This document shows positions 52,461 to 61,289 of a DNA stretch of 64,000 nucleotides, piece after piece (within the stretch, counting starts at the first letter, position 1; each line of letters opens with the position of its first letter). The notes under the pieces were generated by a model. The model saw nothing but the letters and a program-made list of their open reading frames with translations, was not told the origin of the DNA and searched no databases. Where the stretch lies: positions 4,154,001 through 4,218,000 of the forward strand of contig NC_015177.1 in NCBI RefSeq assembly GCF_000190735.1, read 5' to 3'. Origin of the DNA: Pseudopedobacter saltans DSM 12145 (GTDB taxonomy: Bacteria > Bacteroidota > Bacteroidia > Sphingobacteriales > Sphingobacteriaceae). A program made the translations under genes and the position numbers.

Positions 52461-53675
52461 TCATTTAAATCTTACAGTTACTTTCACTCTGTTAGAGTAG
52501 CCATCGGAAGCTCCCTGCCAATTTTGATAGTTTTTAATTAGGTCTATAGCCCTTGCATCAGCTAGTTTACTTAAACTTTTAAGTACCCTAAAATCAGATA
52601 ATTCTCCGGATGGCTTGATGATAAACTCCACAATAACATGGCCAGTTTCTCCACTTTCCAGTTCACTATTTTCATCAAGATATTTTCTGAAAGCAGCCCA
52701 GCCGTTGTATGGGCCAACGACTACGGTACTTCTTCTGATACTCCTTACGGGAATGTCGGCGGATGAAGGATTTGGGTTGAGATTGATGTTGATTTCCTGC
52801 AGGGGGCCTAATTCGATCTCTCTGCTTTGAAAGCCTTTGGCATATATTGCTATTTTCTTGACCTTATAAGGGAAAAAGAACTCACCATTTTCGTTGCTAA
52901 CTACTCTGATGTTTGTTTTAACATCCTTGATTATGGCACCATCAATAGGTTTCGTCGTACTTAAGTCCTTTATTTTTCCCTTTGTAGCAATGGAATCAGC
53001 CTCCTTAGCTGTTTTTGTTGAAAGGGTATTGGTATTGGACAAGGAAACAAATGCGTCCGGTTCAGCCAAACTTTCCTTTTTCGCCATAGGGGTTAAGGCT
53101 GGTTCTACAGCAGGGGCAATCATAGATGGGGCTGCTGTGGTTCTGGCAATCTGTTCAACCACAATATCGTCGGCCGTAGGAGTATCTTCTTTCTCTTTTT
53201 TTCTTTCAGAATTGGCAGCTATAACTTCTGTCTTTGATATCATATCTTCGATTGAAGTCTCGGCCGCTATATCCGGAGATATGGTTTTTTTTTCACGGGC
53301 GTTACCCGGCGGAGGAAGTATCTGAGGGCTGGATTTTGTTAAGGGTTCGGAAAAATTATTCTGTTTGGGCTGGTTTAAATAAATACTGAATAAACCTATT
53401 AAAATGACCACACAGGCAGCTAAAGACCATATTTTAAAATTAACAGGTGGTGTGTTGGTGTTTTTAGAAATTTTACTTTCCGTCCTGCTTTTAAGCCTTA
53501 CTTTCAGTTCGTTTAAGGAATGGCTATTATTTGGGAAATTTTCATAACCTTCCATGGCCTCGGCAAGAAAAGGATCATCCAGGGCTCTTTTTTCTAAACG
53601 ATGCATTTCAGCGGGACTTAATTGTCCACGCAAGTATTTTTTTATTAAATCAATATCCTGGTTGTCCTTATTCAC
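52461..53675 (-). CDS. anti-sigma-type TonB-domain protein with carboxypeptidase-like domain
   Basis: Encodes 404 residues. Residues 1-75 are cytoplasmic and anti-sigma-like (LRGQLSPAEMHRLEKRALDD); a membrane helix lies near 85-107 (IWSLAACVVILIGLFSIYLN); the periplasmic part has a disordered Ala/Glu-rich linker, a carboxypeptidase-regulatory-like beta domain (GKIKDLSTTKPIDGAIIKDV) and a TonB C-terminal domain (HVIVEFIIKPSGELSDFRVL). It overlaps the sigma gene by eight bases. It likely senses an envelope signal and controls the adjacent sigma factor. Confidence 0.82.
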   Translation of the reverse strand: MNKDNQDIDLIKKYLRGQLSPAEMHRLEKRALDDPFLAEAMEGYENFPNNSHSLNELKVRLKSRTESKISKNTNTPPVNFKIWSLAACVVILIGLFSIYLNQPKQNNFSEPLTKSSPQILPPPGNAREKKTISPDIAAETSIEDMISKTEVIAANSERKKEKEDTPTADDIVVEQIARTTAAPSMIAPAVEPALTPMAKKESLAEPDAFVSLSNTNTLSTKTAKEADSIATKGKIKDLSTTKPIDGAIIKDVKTNIRVVSNENGEFFFPYKVKKIAIYAKGFQSREIELGPLQEININLNPNPSSADIPVRSIRRSTVVVGPYNGWAAFRKYLDENSELESGETGHVIVEFIIKPSGELSDFRVLKSLSKLADARAIDLIKNYQNWQGASDGYSNRVKVTVRFK

Positions 53676-54237
53676 TTTGTTTCTCCAAACAGATTTTTAA
53701 GTTTCTTTTACCGTTTTGAATATAACTTTTAACTTTTTTTAAATCATATCCCGTTTCTTTTGCTACCTCTGTGTAGCATTTTTCCTGTAAATAAAACAAG
53801 GTAATGCTTTGCCGTTGCTCAATATTAAGTGTTTCGAGACAAGCCTCCATAGCGATAAGCTTGGTTTCAGTTTGCTCTTTTTCAGATAGATGCATAAAAG
53901 GTTCAAAATCCATAAAACTTTCGTCAAAAATTATTGGATTTGATTTCTCTTTACGGATTTCCATTAAACAATGGTTTCTGGAAAGTGTATAAAGCCAGCT
54001 TTTGAAATGATGAATATTGTGCTGTTTTATTTTAGAGATAAGCTCCTCGAAGATTTGCATGACCGCATCTTTACTTCTTTCCTCATCTTTAAAATATTTT
54101 AAAGCTACACCGTAAACTAAAGGGACATAAGGTTCGTAAAGGCGGGCCAAAGCAGCTAAATCTCCGGAAGTTTTATATTCCGTTATCCATTCCTGGTCTA
54201 GATCGTGAAGTTTGTTATTACTTGGAGCTATACTCAT
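53668..54237 (-). CDS. ECF-type RNA polymerase sigma factor
   Basis: Encodes 189 residues with regions sigma2 (YFKDEERSKDAVMQIFEELI) and sigma4 (QRQSITLFYLQEKCYTEVAK), typical of ECF sigma factors. It is the first gene of a minus-strand unit continuing to the TonB-type anti-sigma protein, M1 peptidase and Crp regulator with overlaps or single-base gaps. It probably directs transcription of envelope or peptide-related genes under the control of its partner. Confidence 0.92.
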   Translation of the reverse strand: MSIAPSNNKLHDLDQEWITEYKTSGDLAALARLYEPYVPLVYGVALKYFKDEERSKDAVMQIFEELISKIKQHNIHHFKSWLYTLSRNHCLMEIRKEKSNPIIFDESFMDFEPFMHLSEKEQTETKLIAMEACLETLNIEQRQSITLFYLQEKCYTEVAKETGYDLKKVKSYIQNGKRNLKICLEKQSE

Positions 54238-54376
54238 TAAAAGCTAAATTAAGCTAAATGGAATATTCATTCAATATTACACGTATTATCTTATGTGTAT
54301 AACGTAAAAATACATATAATCGTTACATTAATAAAATGATTTTTGCGTAAAACAGGGTAACAAACGTTAAGTTTTT

Positions 54377-54384
54377 TAAATTTG
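54377..54384 (+). promoter_or_regulatory. -7 element before the DUF4197 gene
   Basis: TAAATTTG at 54377-54384, 15 bases upstream of the ATG at 54399. It overlaps an in-frame GTG at 54384, so the shorter start is preferred. No TTTG at 20-base spacing is seen. Confidence 0.6.
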
Positions 54385-54398
54385 TGAAAATCTTAAAA

Positions 54399-55136
54399 AT
54401 GAAGAAAATAAGAGTAGTAGCCTTACTAACAGGGGCTTTTTTAGTTTCAGGCTGCGATAGTTTAAATCAGGTAGCTAACCAATACGGTGGGGCAATAGTT
54501 AATGCAATGGGTACACCGACAAATGCAGAAATAGGAACTGCACTAAAGCAGGCCCTTGAAAATGGAGCGGGATATAGTACCACCAAACTTTCGGCTACCA
54601 ACGGTTTTTTGGGAAATGCAGCTGTTAAGATTTTAATGCCGGAGGAAGCGCGGAAAGTAGAATCTACCCTGCGCTCTTTAGGATTCAATTCTTTGTGTGA
54701 TAATGTAATTACAAGTTTAAACAGGGCGGCGGAAGATGCTGCCAAAGAAGCAAAACCTATTTTGGTAAATGCTATAAAACAAATGACTTTTCAGGATGTA
54801 ACTAATATCCTGCTGGGGAATAAAGATGCGGCTACCCAATATTTTAAAAGAACCACCACAGCTGCACTTACCGAAAAATTTAAACCTATAGTGAACTCCA
54901 GCGTTGCGAAGGTTGGTGCAACTAAGTACTGGACGGAATTGACTACTGCTTATAACAAGATTCCTACAGTAAAACCTGTAACTACAGACTTAACGTCTTA
55001 TGTTACCGAAAAGGCAATACAGGGGCTTTTCGTAGAGGTTGCAGCAGAAGAGTTGAAAATAAGAGAAAATGTAAGTGCCCGATCTACCGCCTTAATGCAA
55101 AAAGTGTTTGCTTACGCCGATCAGCAAAAGAAATAA
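54399..55136 (+). CDS. DUF4197 lipoprotein
   Basis: 245 residues from [20 protein letters not shown], a lipoprotein signal with the acylated Cys at 19. The body is all-helical and matches DUF4197 ([53 protein letters not shown]). Function unknown; typically a periplasmic or outer-membrane lipoprotein. It is followed two bases later by the tRNA-binding protein gene. Start chosen downstream of the GTG that overlaps the promoter element. Confidence 0.88.
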   Translation: MKKIRVVALLTGAFLVSGCDSLNQVANQYGGAIVNAMGTPTNAEIGTALKQALENGAGYSTTKLSATNGFLGNAAVKILMPEEARKVESTLRSLGFNSLCDNVITSLNRAAEDAAKEAKPILVNAIKQMTFQDVTNILLGNKDAATQYFKRTTTAALTEKFKPIVNSSVAKVGATKYWTELTTAYNKIPTVKPVTTDLTSYVTEKAIQGLFVEVAAEELKIRENVSARSTALMQKVFAYADQQKK

Positions 55137-55138
55137 CA

Positions 55139-55477
55139 ATGGATGTAATTAATTGGGCGGACTTTGAAAAAGTAGATTTAAGAGCAGGAACTATTATTGA
55201 AGTACTTGATTTTCCGGAAGCAAAAAAGCCCGCATATAAAGTTCGCGTGGACTTTGGAGAACAGCTGGGAGTTAAGACAACAAGTGCACAGATTACAGCT
55301 AAATACAACAAAGAAGAGCTTTTAGGAAAGCAAATAGTTGGAGTCGTGAATTTTCCGAAAAAACAGATTGGGAAGTTTATGTCTGAATTTTTACTAACGG
55401 GTTTTCATGATGAAGAAGGCAATGTTTGTATAACCGTTGTGGATAAAAAAGTTCCGGACGGAGCTAAACTTTGCTAA
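55139..55477 (+). CDS. csaA: tRNA-binding domain protein (CsaA)
   Basis: Encodes 112 residues, a single EMAP-II/tRNA-binding OB fold: [17 protein letters not shown] near the start (residue offset 3) and [20 protein letters not shown] further on. CsaA binds tRNA or acts as a chaperone-like secretion helper. Cytoplasmic. It sits between DUF4197 and tadA with short spacing, so they may share a transcript. Confidence 0.9.
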   Translation: MDVINWADFEKVDLRAGTIIEVLDFPEAKKPAYKVRVDFGEQLGVKTTSAQITAKYNKEELLGKQIVGVVNFPKKQIGKFMSEFLLTGFHDEEGNVCITVVDKKVPDGAKLC

Positions 55478-55488
55478 GCTTTTGAGAT

Positions 55489-55962
55489 ATGAAATTTTAT
55501 TCTTTTGAAGAACAGAGCCGGGAAGCTGCAGATGAGTTTTTCATGAAGGAAGCCTATAAAGAGGCGCTTCTGGCATTTGATAAAGACGAAGTACCGATTG
55601 GTGCGATTATTGTTGCTAATGGTAAGGTTGTGGGTAGGGGGCACAACCTGACGGAACGCCTGAACGATGTTACCGCCCATGCAGAAATGCAGGCATTTAC
55701 TTCGGCAAGTAACACTATTGGAGCAAAATATTTACATAACTGTACTTTATATGTAACCGTAGAACCTTGTGTTATGTGTGCCGGTGCTTCTTATTGGACA
55801 CAGATTAGCAGGATTGTTTTTGGAGCATTGGATGAGAAGAGAGGATATAGTCGTTTAAATCCCCAAATTATACACCCAAAAACGGAAATAGTTGGAGGAG
55901 TGATGAGTGAAGAATGTGCTGCATTGATGAGAAATTTTTTCTTGAAAAAGAGATTAAAATAA
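55489..55962 (+). CDS. tadA: tRNA adenosine deaminase-type nucleoside deaminase
   Basis: Encodes 157 residues with the cytidine-deaminase zinc motifs HAEMQAF and EPCVMCAGA, the TadA signature. TadA deaminates adenosine 34 to inosine in tRNA-Arg(ACG). The HNLTERLNDVTAHAEMQAF segment fits the family. It follows csaA by 11 bases. A related guanine deaminase cannot be excluded by motif alone. Confidence 0.85.
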   Translation: MKFYSFEEQSREAADEFFMKEAYKEALLAFDKDEVPIGAIIVANGKVVGRGHNLTERLNDVTAHAEMQAFTSASNTIGAKYLHNCTLYVTVEPCVMCAGASYWTQISRIVFGALDEKRGYSRLNPQIIHPKTEIVGGVMSEECAALMRNFFLKKRLK

Positions 55963-56001
55963 AACTTAACAATCATTCAACAATTATTTGATCAGGGAGT
56001 T

Positions 56002-56009
56002 TATCTTTG
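56002..56009 (+). promoter_or_regulatory. -7 element of the superoxide dismutase gene
   Basis: TATCTTTG, consistent with TAnnTTTG, 55 bases upstream of the ATG. The upstream -33 element is not clear. Confidence 0.55.
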
Positions 56010-56064
56010 TAGAAATAGAATTATTAATAATAAATTATATTGTATAACCTTAAAATATAAAATT

Positions 56065-56673
56065 ATGGCTTTTGAATTACCTGCGTTACCATACGCATCA
56101 GACGCATTAGAACCGCATATCGATCAACAAACTATGGAAATCCATCACGGAAAACACCATGCGGCTTATGTTACTAACTTAAATAAAGCTTTAGAAGGTA
56201 AGGAAGGTGCTGATTCTTCATTAGAAGAAATCAATAAAAATATTTCTAAGTATCCGGTAGCTGTTAGAAATAACGGTGGTGGACATTATAATCACTCACT
56301 TTTCTGGACTGTTATTGGCCCTAACGGTGGTGGTGCTCCACAAGGAGAATTAGCAGAAGCGATTAATGCGGCTTTCGGTTCTTTCGAAGACTTTAAAACT
56401 AAATTTGCAGAGGCTGGAGCAACTCGTTTTGGTTCTGGTTGGGCCTGGTTAATCGTTGGTGCTGATGGTAAACTGGCAGTAACTTCTACTCCAAATCAGG
56501 ACAACCCATTAATGGATGTAGCAGAAGTACAGGGTACTCCAATTTTAGGAATGGACGTTTGGGAGCATGCTTATTATTTAAAATATCAAAACAGACGACC
56601 AGACTATATCTCAGCTTTTTGGAATGTGATTGATTGGAATGCAGTAGCAGAGCGTTTTGCGCAAGCAAAATAG
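56065..56673 (+). CDS. superoxide dismutase, Mn/Fe family
   Basis: Encodes 202 residues. Ligands of the Fe/Mn site are visible: the first His in the [12 protein letters not shown] segment, the second in [11 protein letters not shown], and the [18 protein letters not shown] segment with D and H. It disproportionates superoxide in the cytoplasm. Its start follows a TATCTTTG promoter, and an intrinsic terminator follows the stop. The metal cannot be settled from the sequence. Confidence 0.95.
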   Translation: MAFELPALPYASDALEPHIDQQTMEIHHGKHHAAYVTNLNKALEGKEGADSSLEEINKNISKYPVAVRNNGGGHYNHSLFWTVIGPNGGGAPQGELAEAINAAFGSFEDFKTKFAEAGATRFGSGWAWLIVGADGKLAVTSTPNQDNPLMDVAEVQGTPILGMDVWEHAYYLKYQNRRPDYISAFWNVIDWNAVAERFAQAK

Positions 56674-56696
56674 TTTGGCATTAAATTTAATGTAAT

Positions 56697-56735
56697 AAAG
56701 GCAGAGGGAAATTAATCCCTCTGCCTTTATTTTTT
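56697..56735 (+). terminator. intrinsic terminator after superoxide dismutase
   Basis: Stem AAAGGCAGAGGGA / TCCCTCTGCCTTT with the loop AATTAA, followed by a T run. Confidence 0.9.
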
Positions 56736-56740
56736 ATACT

Positions 56741-56902
56741 ATGAACAAAACATTATCTATCATCGCCCTGATTTGCGTTACATTTTTAAGCAGTTGTTCT
56801 TTATTCGAAGGAGTTTTTAAAGCAGGATATTACGTAGGTATTTTTGTTGTTATAGCTATATTAGCCATCATATTTTTTATAGCAGCAAAATTTAGAAGCT
56901 AA
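56741..56902 (+). CDS. 53-residue lipoprotein-like membrane peptide
   Basis: Starts MNKTLSIIALICVTFLSSCS, a lipoprotein signal with C19, followed by a second hydrophobic helix (GIFVVIAILAIIFFIAA). The stop overlaps the ATG of the next gene by one base (taATGa). Such small membrane lipoproteins are often missed. Function unknown. Confidence 0.65.
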   Translation: MNKTLSIIALICVTFLSSCSLFEGVFKAGYYVGIFVVIAILAIIFFIAAKFRS

Positions 56903-57903
56903 TGAAAGCATTGGTCCTCGAAGGAATAAATCAAGAATTTATATATAAAAATGTAGAAAATCCTGTTTTAGAAACAGGGGAAGCTTTAGTAAAAGTGAAG
57001 GCAGCTTCTTTTAACAGAAGGGACTTCTGGATAAAAAAAGGTCAATATGCCGGACTGAAGTTTCCGATTATTCTTGGATCTGACGGGGCCGGAATTGTAT
57101 CAGAAGTAAAAGACGAAACGGATAAGTATTGGATCGGTAAAGAAGTTATTATCAATCCATCTTTGCTTTGGGGAGATCACGAGGAATTTCAATCCAAAGC
57201 TTTTAATATACTGGGACTGCCAAAAGACGGAACCTTTGCAGAATATGTGAAGGTTCCGGTGAGCAGTCTGTTTGAAAAGCCCCAACATTTAAGCTTCTCG
57301 GAAGCGGCTGCAATTCCACTGGCAGGGCTTACCGCTTACAGGGCTCTTTTTAGCAAGGCTAAATTAAAAAAAGGCGACAATGTACTCATCGTTGGTGCAG
57401 GTGCAGGAACATCAACATTTGCTATACTTTGGGCTGTTGCAGCAGGAGCGAATGTATACGTAACTTCAGGCAATGCTGATAAAATAGAAGCTGCAAAAAG
57501 ATTGGGGGCAATAGACGGTGTTAACTACAAAGAGGATGATTGGGATCAGCAATTGCTGCAAAAGGTTTCCGGTTTCGATGTAATCATAGACAGTGCACTG
57601 GGGGCTGGTTTTGCTAAACATTTCAATTATGTTAATCCCGGGGCCAGAATTGTATTTTTTGGAGGAACCGCAGGTAATTTACCTGAATTGAATGGCCGGA
57701 TTATTTTCTGGAAACAATTGCAGATTTTAGGTTCTACAATGGGATCGCCACAGGATTTCAAAGCGATGCTGTCTTTTATAGAAGATCATAAAATTCATCC
57801 CATAATCGACAGCGCTTATAAGCTGGAGGACGCTAATGATGCTATAAAATTGATGGAAAATAGCGATCAGTTTGGGAAGATTGTTTTGGATGTAACGGAA
57901 TAA
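56902..57903 (+). CDS. zinc-type alcohol dehydrogenase / MDR oxidoreductase
   Basis: Encodes 333 residues of the medium-chain dehydrogenase fold: N-terminal GroES-like domain (LILGSDGAGIVSEVKDETDK) and NADP Rossmann domain with VLIVGAGAGTSTFAILWAVA. No structural zinc cysteine cluster or full catalytic zinc set is evident, so it is likely a quinone-reductase-like MDR. Substrate unknown. It shares a one-base overlap with the small lipoprotein upstream. Confidence 0.88.
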   Translation: MKALVLEGINQEFIYKNVENPVLETGEALVKVKAASFNRRDFWIKKGQYAGLKFPIILGSDGAGIVSEVKDETDKYWIGKEVIINPSLLWGDHEEFQSKAFNILGLPKDGTFAEYVKVPVSSLFEKPQHLSFSEAAAIPLAGLTAYRALFSKAKLKKGDNVLIVGAGAGTSTFAILWAVAAGANVYVTSGNADKIEAAKRLGAIDGVNYKEDDWDQQLLQKVSGFDVIIDSALGAGFAKHFNYVNPGARIVFFGGTAGNLPELNGRIIFWKQLQILGSTMGSPQDFKAMLSFIEDHKIHPIIDSAYKLEDANDAIKLMENSDQFGKIVLDVTE

Positions 57904-58129
57904 TATTCTTATGTAAACCATATTTTAAAAAGCATTTCCTAACTTTAAAAAATTTAAAGAGCAGGAAGGCATCAGCTTAATTGAAATAGGCACATACTAT
58001 TTTTAGTGTTCTGTTGTCTTGCAAAGTTTATGGACAAATTATCATTAGCTAAAAATAAAATTCTGTTATTTTGCTATTCTCTGTATTTTCAATACTTCTT
58101 GAAAAGTACTGATCTGAGACCTAACTAGT

Positions 58130-60706
58130 ATGAGACCTAAGTATCAAATTTTGTTTGTTTGCAGTTTGCTGTTATTGTTACCGCTTTCAATAATCGCACA
58201 ATCGTATGGTCTTAGTTTTAATAGTCATGATGTCGTACAGGATAAAAGAACGGGATTAGATTTAAGTTCTAACAAAGGAATATGCCTTGAAAATTCTTTT
58301 ATGCTGCAATTCGATTTTGCTTTTGCACATAAATCTCCGGCTCATTTTGGATATATATTTCGACTTATCGACCAGAATAATAAAAATATAGATCTTATAT
58401 ATGACGAAAGGTTTCGGGAGAATACACACTTTAAGCTTATTATCGGCGAAGAATTTTCAAATATCGCTTTCGATATACGTGTCGATGAACTGTATAAAAA
58501 ATGGTTTAAATTGCAGTTCTTTTTCAACAGAGAAAAGCAGCAATTAATAGTTACGGCCAACGGTAAACAGTATATTCAGCCTATCAAGTTTAAGGGGTCA
58601 TGTTATAAACTTTTCTTTGGCGCAAATAATCTTTATAAGGAATTTAAAGTAACAGATGTTCCGCCAATGAAGGTAAAGAACATCGAAATATTAGATAAAA
58701 ACAAAAGACAATTATACGATTGGAAATTAAACGAGCTGGAAGGAACTGATGTAGGAGAAAGTATTGAAAAGGCCGATGGAAAAGTAATCAATCCGATATG
58801 GATCAGGGAGCAGCATCATGATTGGAACCTCTTAAAAGAATTTAATACTTCGGGAGCCAGCAGTATAGCTTTTAATAAAGAAAAGGAACAGCTTTATCTT
58901 ATTGGTGAGGATTCTCTATATACATTGGATATAGCTGCCAATGCATTGAATTCGATACCATACCTATCTGGTAAACATCATTTGCTAAGCGGTAATCAAT
59001 CATTATTTGAGAACGGAAAGCTGATGAACTTTTATGTTGATCAGAAGCTGGTTTCTACTTTTGATTTTTCAACAGCTGCCTGGGACAAATCGTATATATA
59101 TCCGGCTAATATTACTAATTATTGGCATCCGAATAAATTTTATTTTCCTAAAGACAGTTCTCTTTACATCATAGGCGGATATGGACAGTATAAATATAAA
59201 AAGGAAGTCAATCGATATTCTTTTAATAAAAAGGAATGGACAGTAGAAAATACAACAGGATACTTTACGCCCAGATATTTGGCTGCACTTGGAGTTGTTA
59301 ATTCCGGAGCTTATATTATTGGAGGTTATGGAAGTTCTTCAGGAGAGCAAATACTAAATCCAAAGAATATTTATGATATGGTATTCTTTGACCCTCAAAA
59401 AAAGAGTTTTAGAAAATTATTTGAACTGGACTCTAATGAGGAAGAGTTTGCTTTTGCAAACTCTTTGATTATTAATGAAAAAGAAAATACCTACTATGCT
59501 TTGGTATTTCCAAATCACAAGTATAATTCGTCTTTGCAACTGATAAGGGGGAGGTTGGATGGCTCGGAGTATACCTATTTAGGGAATAAAATTCCTTATG
59601 AATTTTATGATATACACTCTTTTGCAGATTTGTTTTATTGTGAAAATCTGGAAAAATTTGTTGCAGTTACGCTCTACAGAGATGAGAAAGCTGATAAAAC
59701 AAAAATTAAAATATATACACTTTCCAGCCCGGTGGAACCTACAATATTAAGCAGTGAGCCAGATTTAAATTCTTTCAATAAATCTTATTATAGAATTGTT
59801 CTGGCAGTTATTTTTCTAATTGGACTTATTGCGTATTTGATTTGGAAAAGAAGTAGACGAGTAAAAGATAAGATTGAAGAAACCGGGCATTTGTCAACTG
59901 AAGTAGTACAGGATAATCATAAGCATACTGAAGAGATTAAAAATGTCGAGATTGAAAGGCAACACCATACCGATACTAAGGGAATTCATAAAAATTCGGT
60001 GTTTTTATTTGGTGATTTTCAGCTGTTTGACAAAGATGGAAATGATATTACCAAATTGTTTACCCCTCTTATTAAGGAGCTTTTTCTAATAGTCCTTTTG
60101 TACACTTTAAGGTGGGGACGCGGTATTAGTTCCGAAAAGTTGACTGAAATACTTTGGTTTGATAAAACGGTTGAAAGTGCGCGTAATAATCGTTCGGTTA
60201 ACATCGCAAAATTAAAAACCATTCTCGATAAATTAGATGGATGTCAGATCTCGAAGGAAACAGGTTATTGGAAAATAAAACTGTCCTCTGATGTTGATGT
60301 AGACTATAAGGAATATCTGCAGATTGTGGGCAGTAAAAAGGAACTGACAAAAACTGAGCTGAATCAGCTTACTGCAATCGTTCAAAAAGGTAGCTTTTTG
60401 TCAAACCTTGAATCTGAATGGTTAGATCAATTTAAATCAGATATCTCAAATGATATCATAGATACTTATTTACAGTATATGACCAAGATTCAGATAAACG
60501 AAGACCCCGAGTTTATAGTGAGCCTGGCAAATTATATATTCTATTTCGACCCTGTAAACGAAGAAGCTATGACTTTTAAATGTAAAGCACTGGCTCATCT
60601 TGGAAAACATTCTTTAGCGAAGTCTGCTTTCGAGAATTTTAATAAAGAATATAAACAAATTTATGGAGAAGAATTCCATAAAAGTTTTCATGAAATACTG
60701 GAATGA
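58130..60706 (+). CDS. membrane-anchored SARP-like transcription regulator with periplasmic sensor
   Basis: Encodes 858 residues. Signal peptide/first helix 1-23 (LLLLLPLSIIAQS), a periplasmic part of about 540 residues: a beta-sandwich domain (about 25-180) then kelch-like repeats (IIGGYGQYKYKKEVNRYSFN, YIIGGYGSS), one membrane helix near 565-585 (IVLAVIFLIGLIAYLIW) and a cytoplasmic winged-helix plus helical repeat region (SSEKLTEILWFDKTVESARN, then TPR-like BTAD domain). This joins a sugar-like sensor to a SARP/AfsR-type DNA-binding end. The GH92 gene follows after 583 bases. Confidence 0.78.
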   Translation: MRPKYQILFVCSLLLLLPLSIIAQSYGLSFNSHDVVQDKRTGLDLSSNKGICLENSFMLQFDFAFAHKSPAHFGYIFRLIDQNNKNIDLIYDERFRENTHFKLIIGEEFSNIAFDIRVDELYKKWFKLQFFFNREKQQLIVTANGKQYIQPIKFKGSCYKLFFGANNLYKEFKVTDVPPMKVKNIEILDKNKRQLYDWKLNELEGTDVGESIEKADGKVINPIWIREQHHDWNLLKEFNTSGASSIAFNKEKEQLYLIGEDSLYTLDIAANALNSIPYLSGKHHLLSGNQSLFENGKLMNFYVDQKLVSTFDFSTAAWDKSYIYPANITNYWHPNKFYFPKDSSLYIIGGYGQYKYKKEVNRYSFNKKEWTVENTTGYFTPRYLAALGVVNSGAYIIGGYGSSSGEQILNPKNIYDMVFFDPQKKSFRKLFELDSNEEEFAFANSLIINEKENTYYALVFPNHKYNSSLQLIRGRLDGSEYTYLGNKIPYEFYDIHSFADLFYCENLEKFVAVTLYRDEKADKTKIKIYTLSSPVEPTILSSEPDLNSFNKSYYRIVLAVIFLIGLIAYLIWKRSRRVKDKIEETGHLSTEVVQDNHKHTEEIKNVEIERQHHTDTKGIHKNSVFLFGDFQLFDKDGNDITKLFTPLIKELFLIVLLYTLRWGRGISSEKLTEILWFDKTVESARNNRSVNIAKLKTILDKLDGCQISKETGYWKIKLSSDVDVDYKEYLQIVGSKKELTKTELNQLTAIVQKGSFLSNLESEWLDQFKSDISNDIIDTYLQYMTKIQINEDPEFIVSLANYIFYFDPVNEEAMTFKCKALAHLGKHSLAKSAFENFNKEYKQIYGEEFHKSFHEILE

Positions 60707-61289
60707 GTTTATTGAGAGGAAGAATAGCCTGTTCGGAACTCGATTCGGGAACGAAATAATCTACGGAATAAATTTCTACTTCTTTGACGAAGAACAACCT
60801 ACCCAGGCGGAGGCTTTCTGAAAAAAGAGCCTGTGCAAACTTGGAGATTACCCGACTGCCGTCAAGGCAGACTTCGCTTCGTTCGTTAAGGGGATTTCTT
60901 GGAAAATGACAATAATTTTTTGTCATGTACTATGTATCATTCTAATTATCTCTTCCCTATTCAGCGCTAAAAAAGTACTGTTTTTTTCTAAGGTCTATTA
61001 TTTTGTTGATATAATGGTATATGATTAGTTCCTGTCAGGTGGAACTTAAAAACTCCTTTATCTTTTTTTGGATAAAATTAAATGATTGATATACATTGCT
61101 TTATGTTTTATTTTTAATACTAGTATGTTGTGTTAATATTTTGTTAAGTATTTATTAATTAATAGAAACTTATTTCGCCGGATAGAATAAACAAAGTGTT
61201 CTTCACATATAAGATTGTTATTAATCTATATACACAGATTTAGTACATAACTGTTTAGAACTTAAAAGATACACAAAACTATAAAGCGA
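60707..61289. other. intergenic region with dispersed-repeat candidate
   Basis: No gene called. The segment 60720-60920 has an open frame on the minus strand whose peptide (RSEVCLDGSRVISKFAQALF) recurs in my memory as a spurious repeat-derived ORF in this group, and contains the hairpin CTGCC-GTCAA-GGCAG (60856-60870). The rest is AT-rich upstream sequence of the GH92 gene. Confidence 0.45.

Noticed and set aside
60639..60926. 95-codon minus-strand frame between the SARP-like regulator and GH92
   Set aside because: It overlaps the end of the regulator and looks derived from a dispersed repeat; kept only as a repeat candidate.
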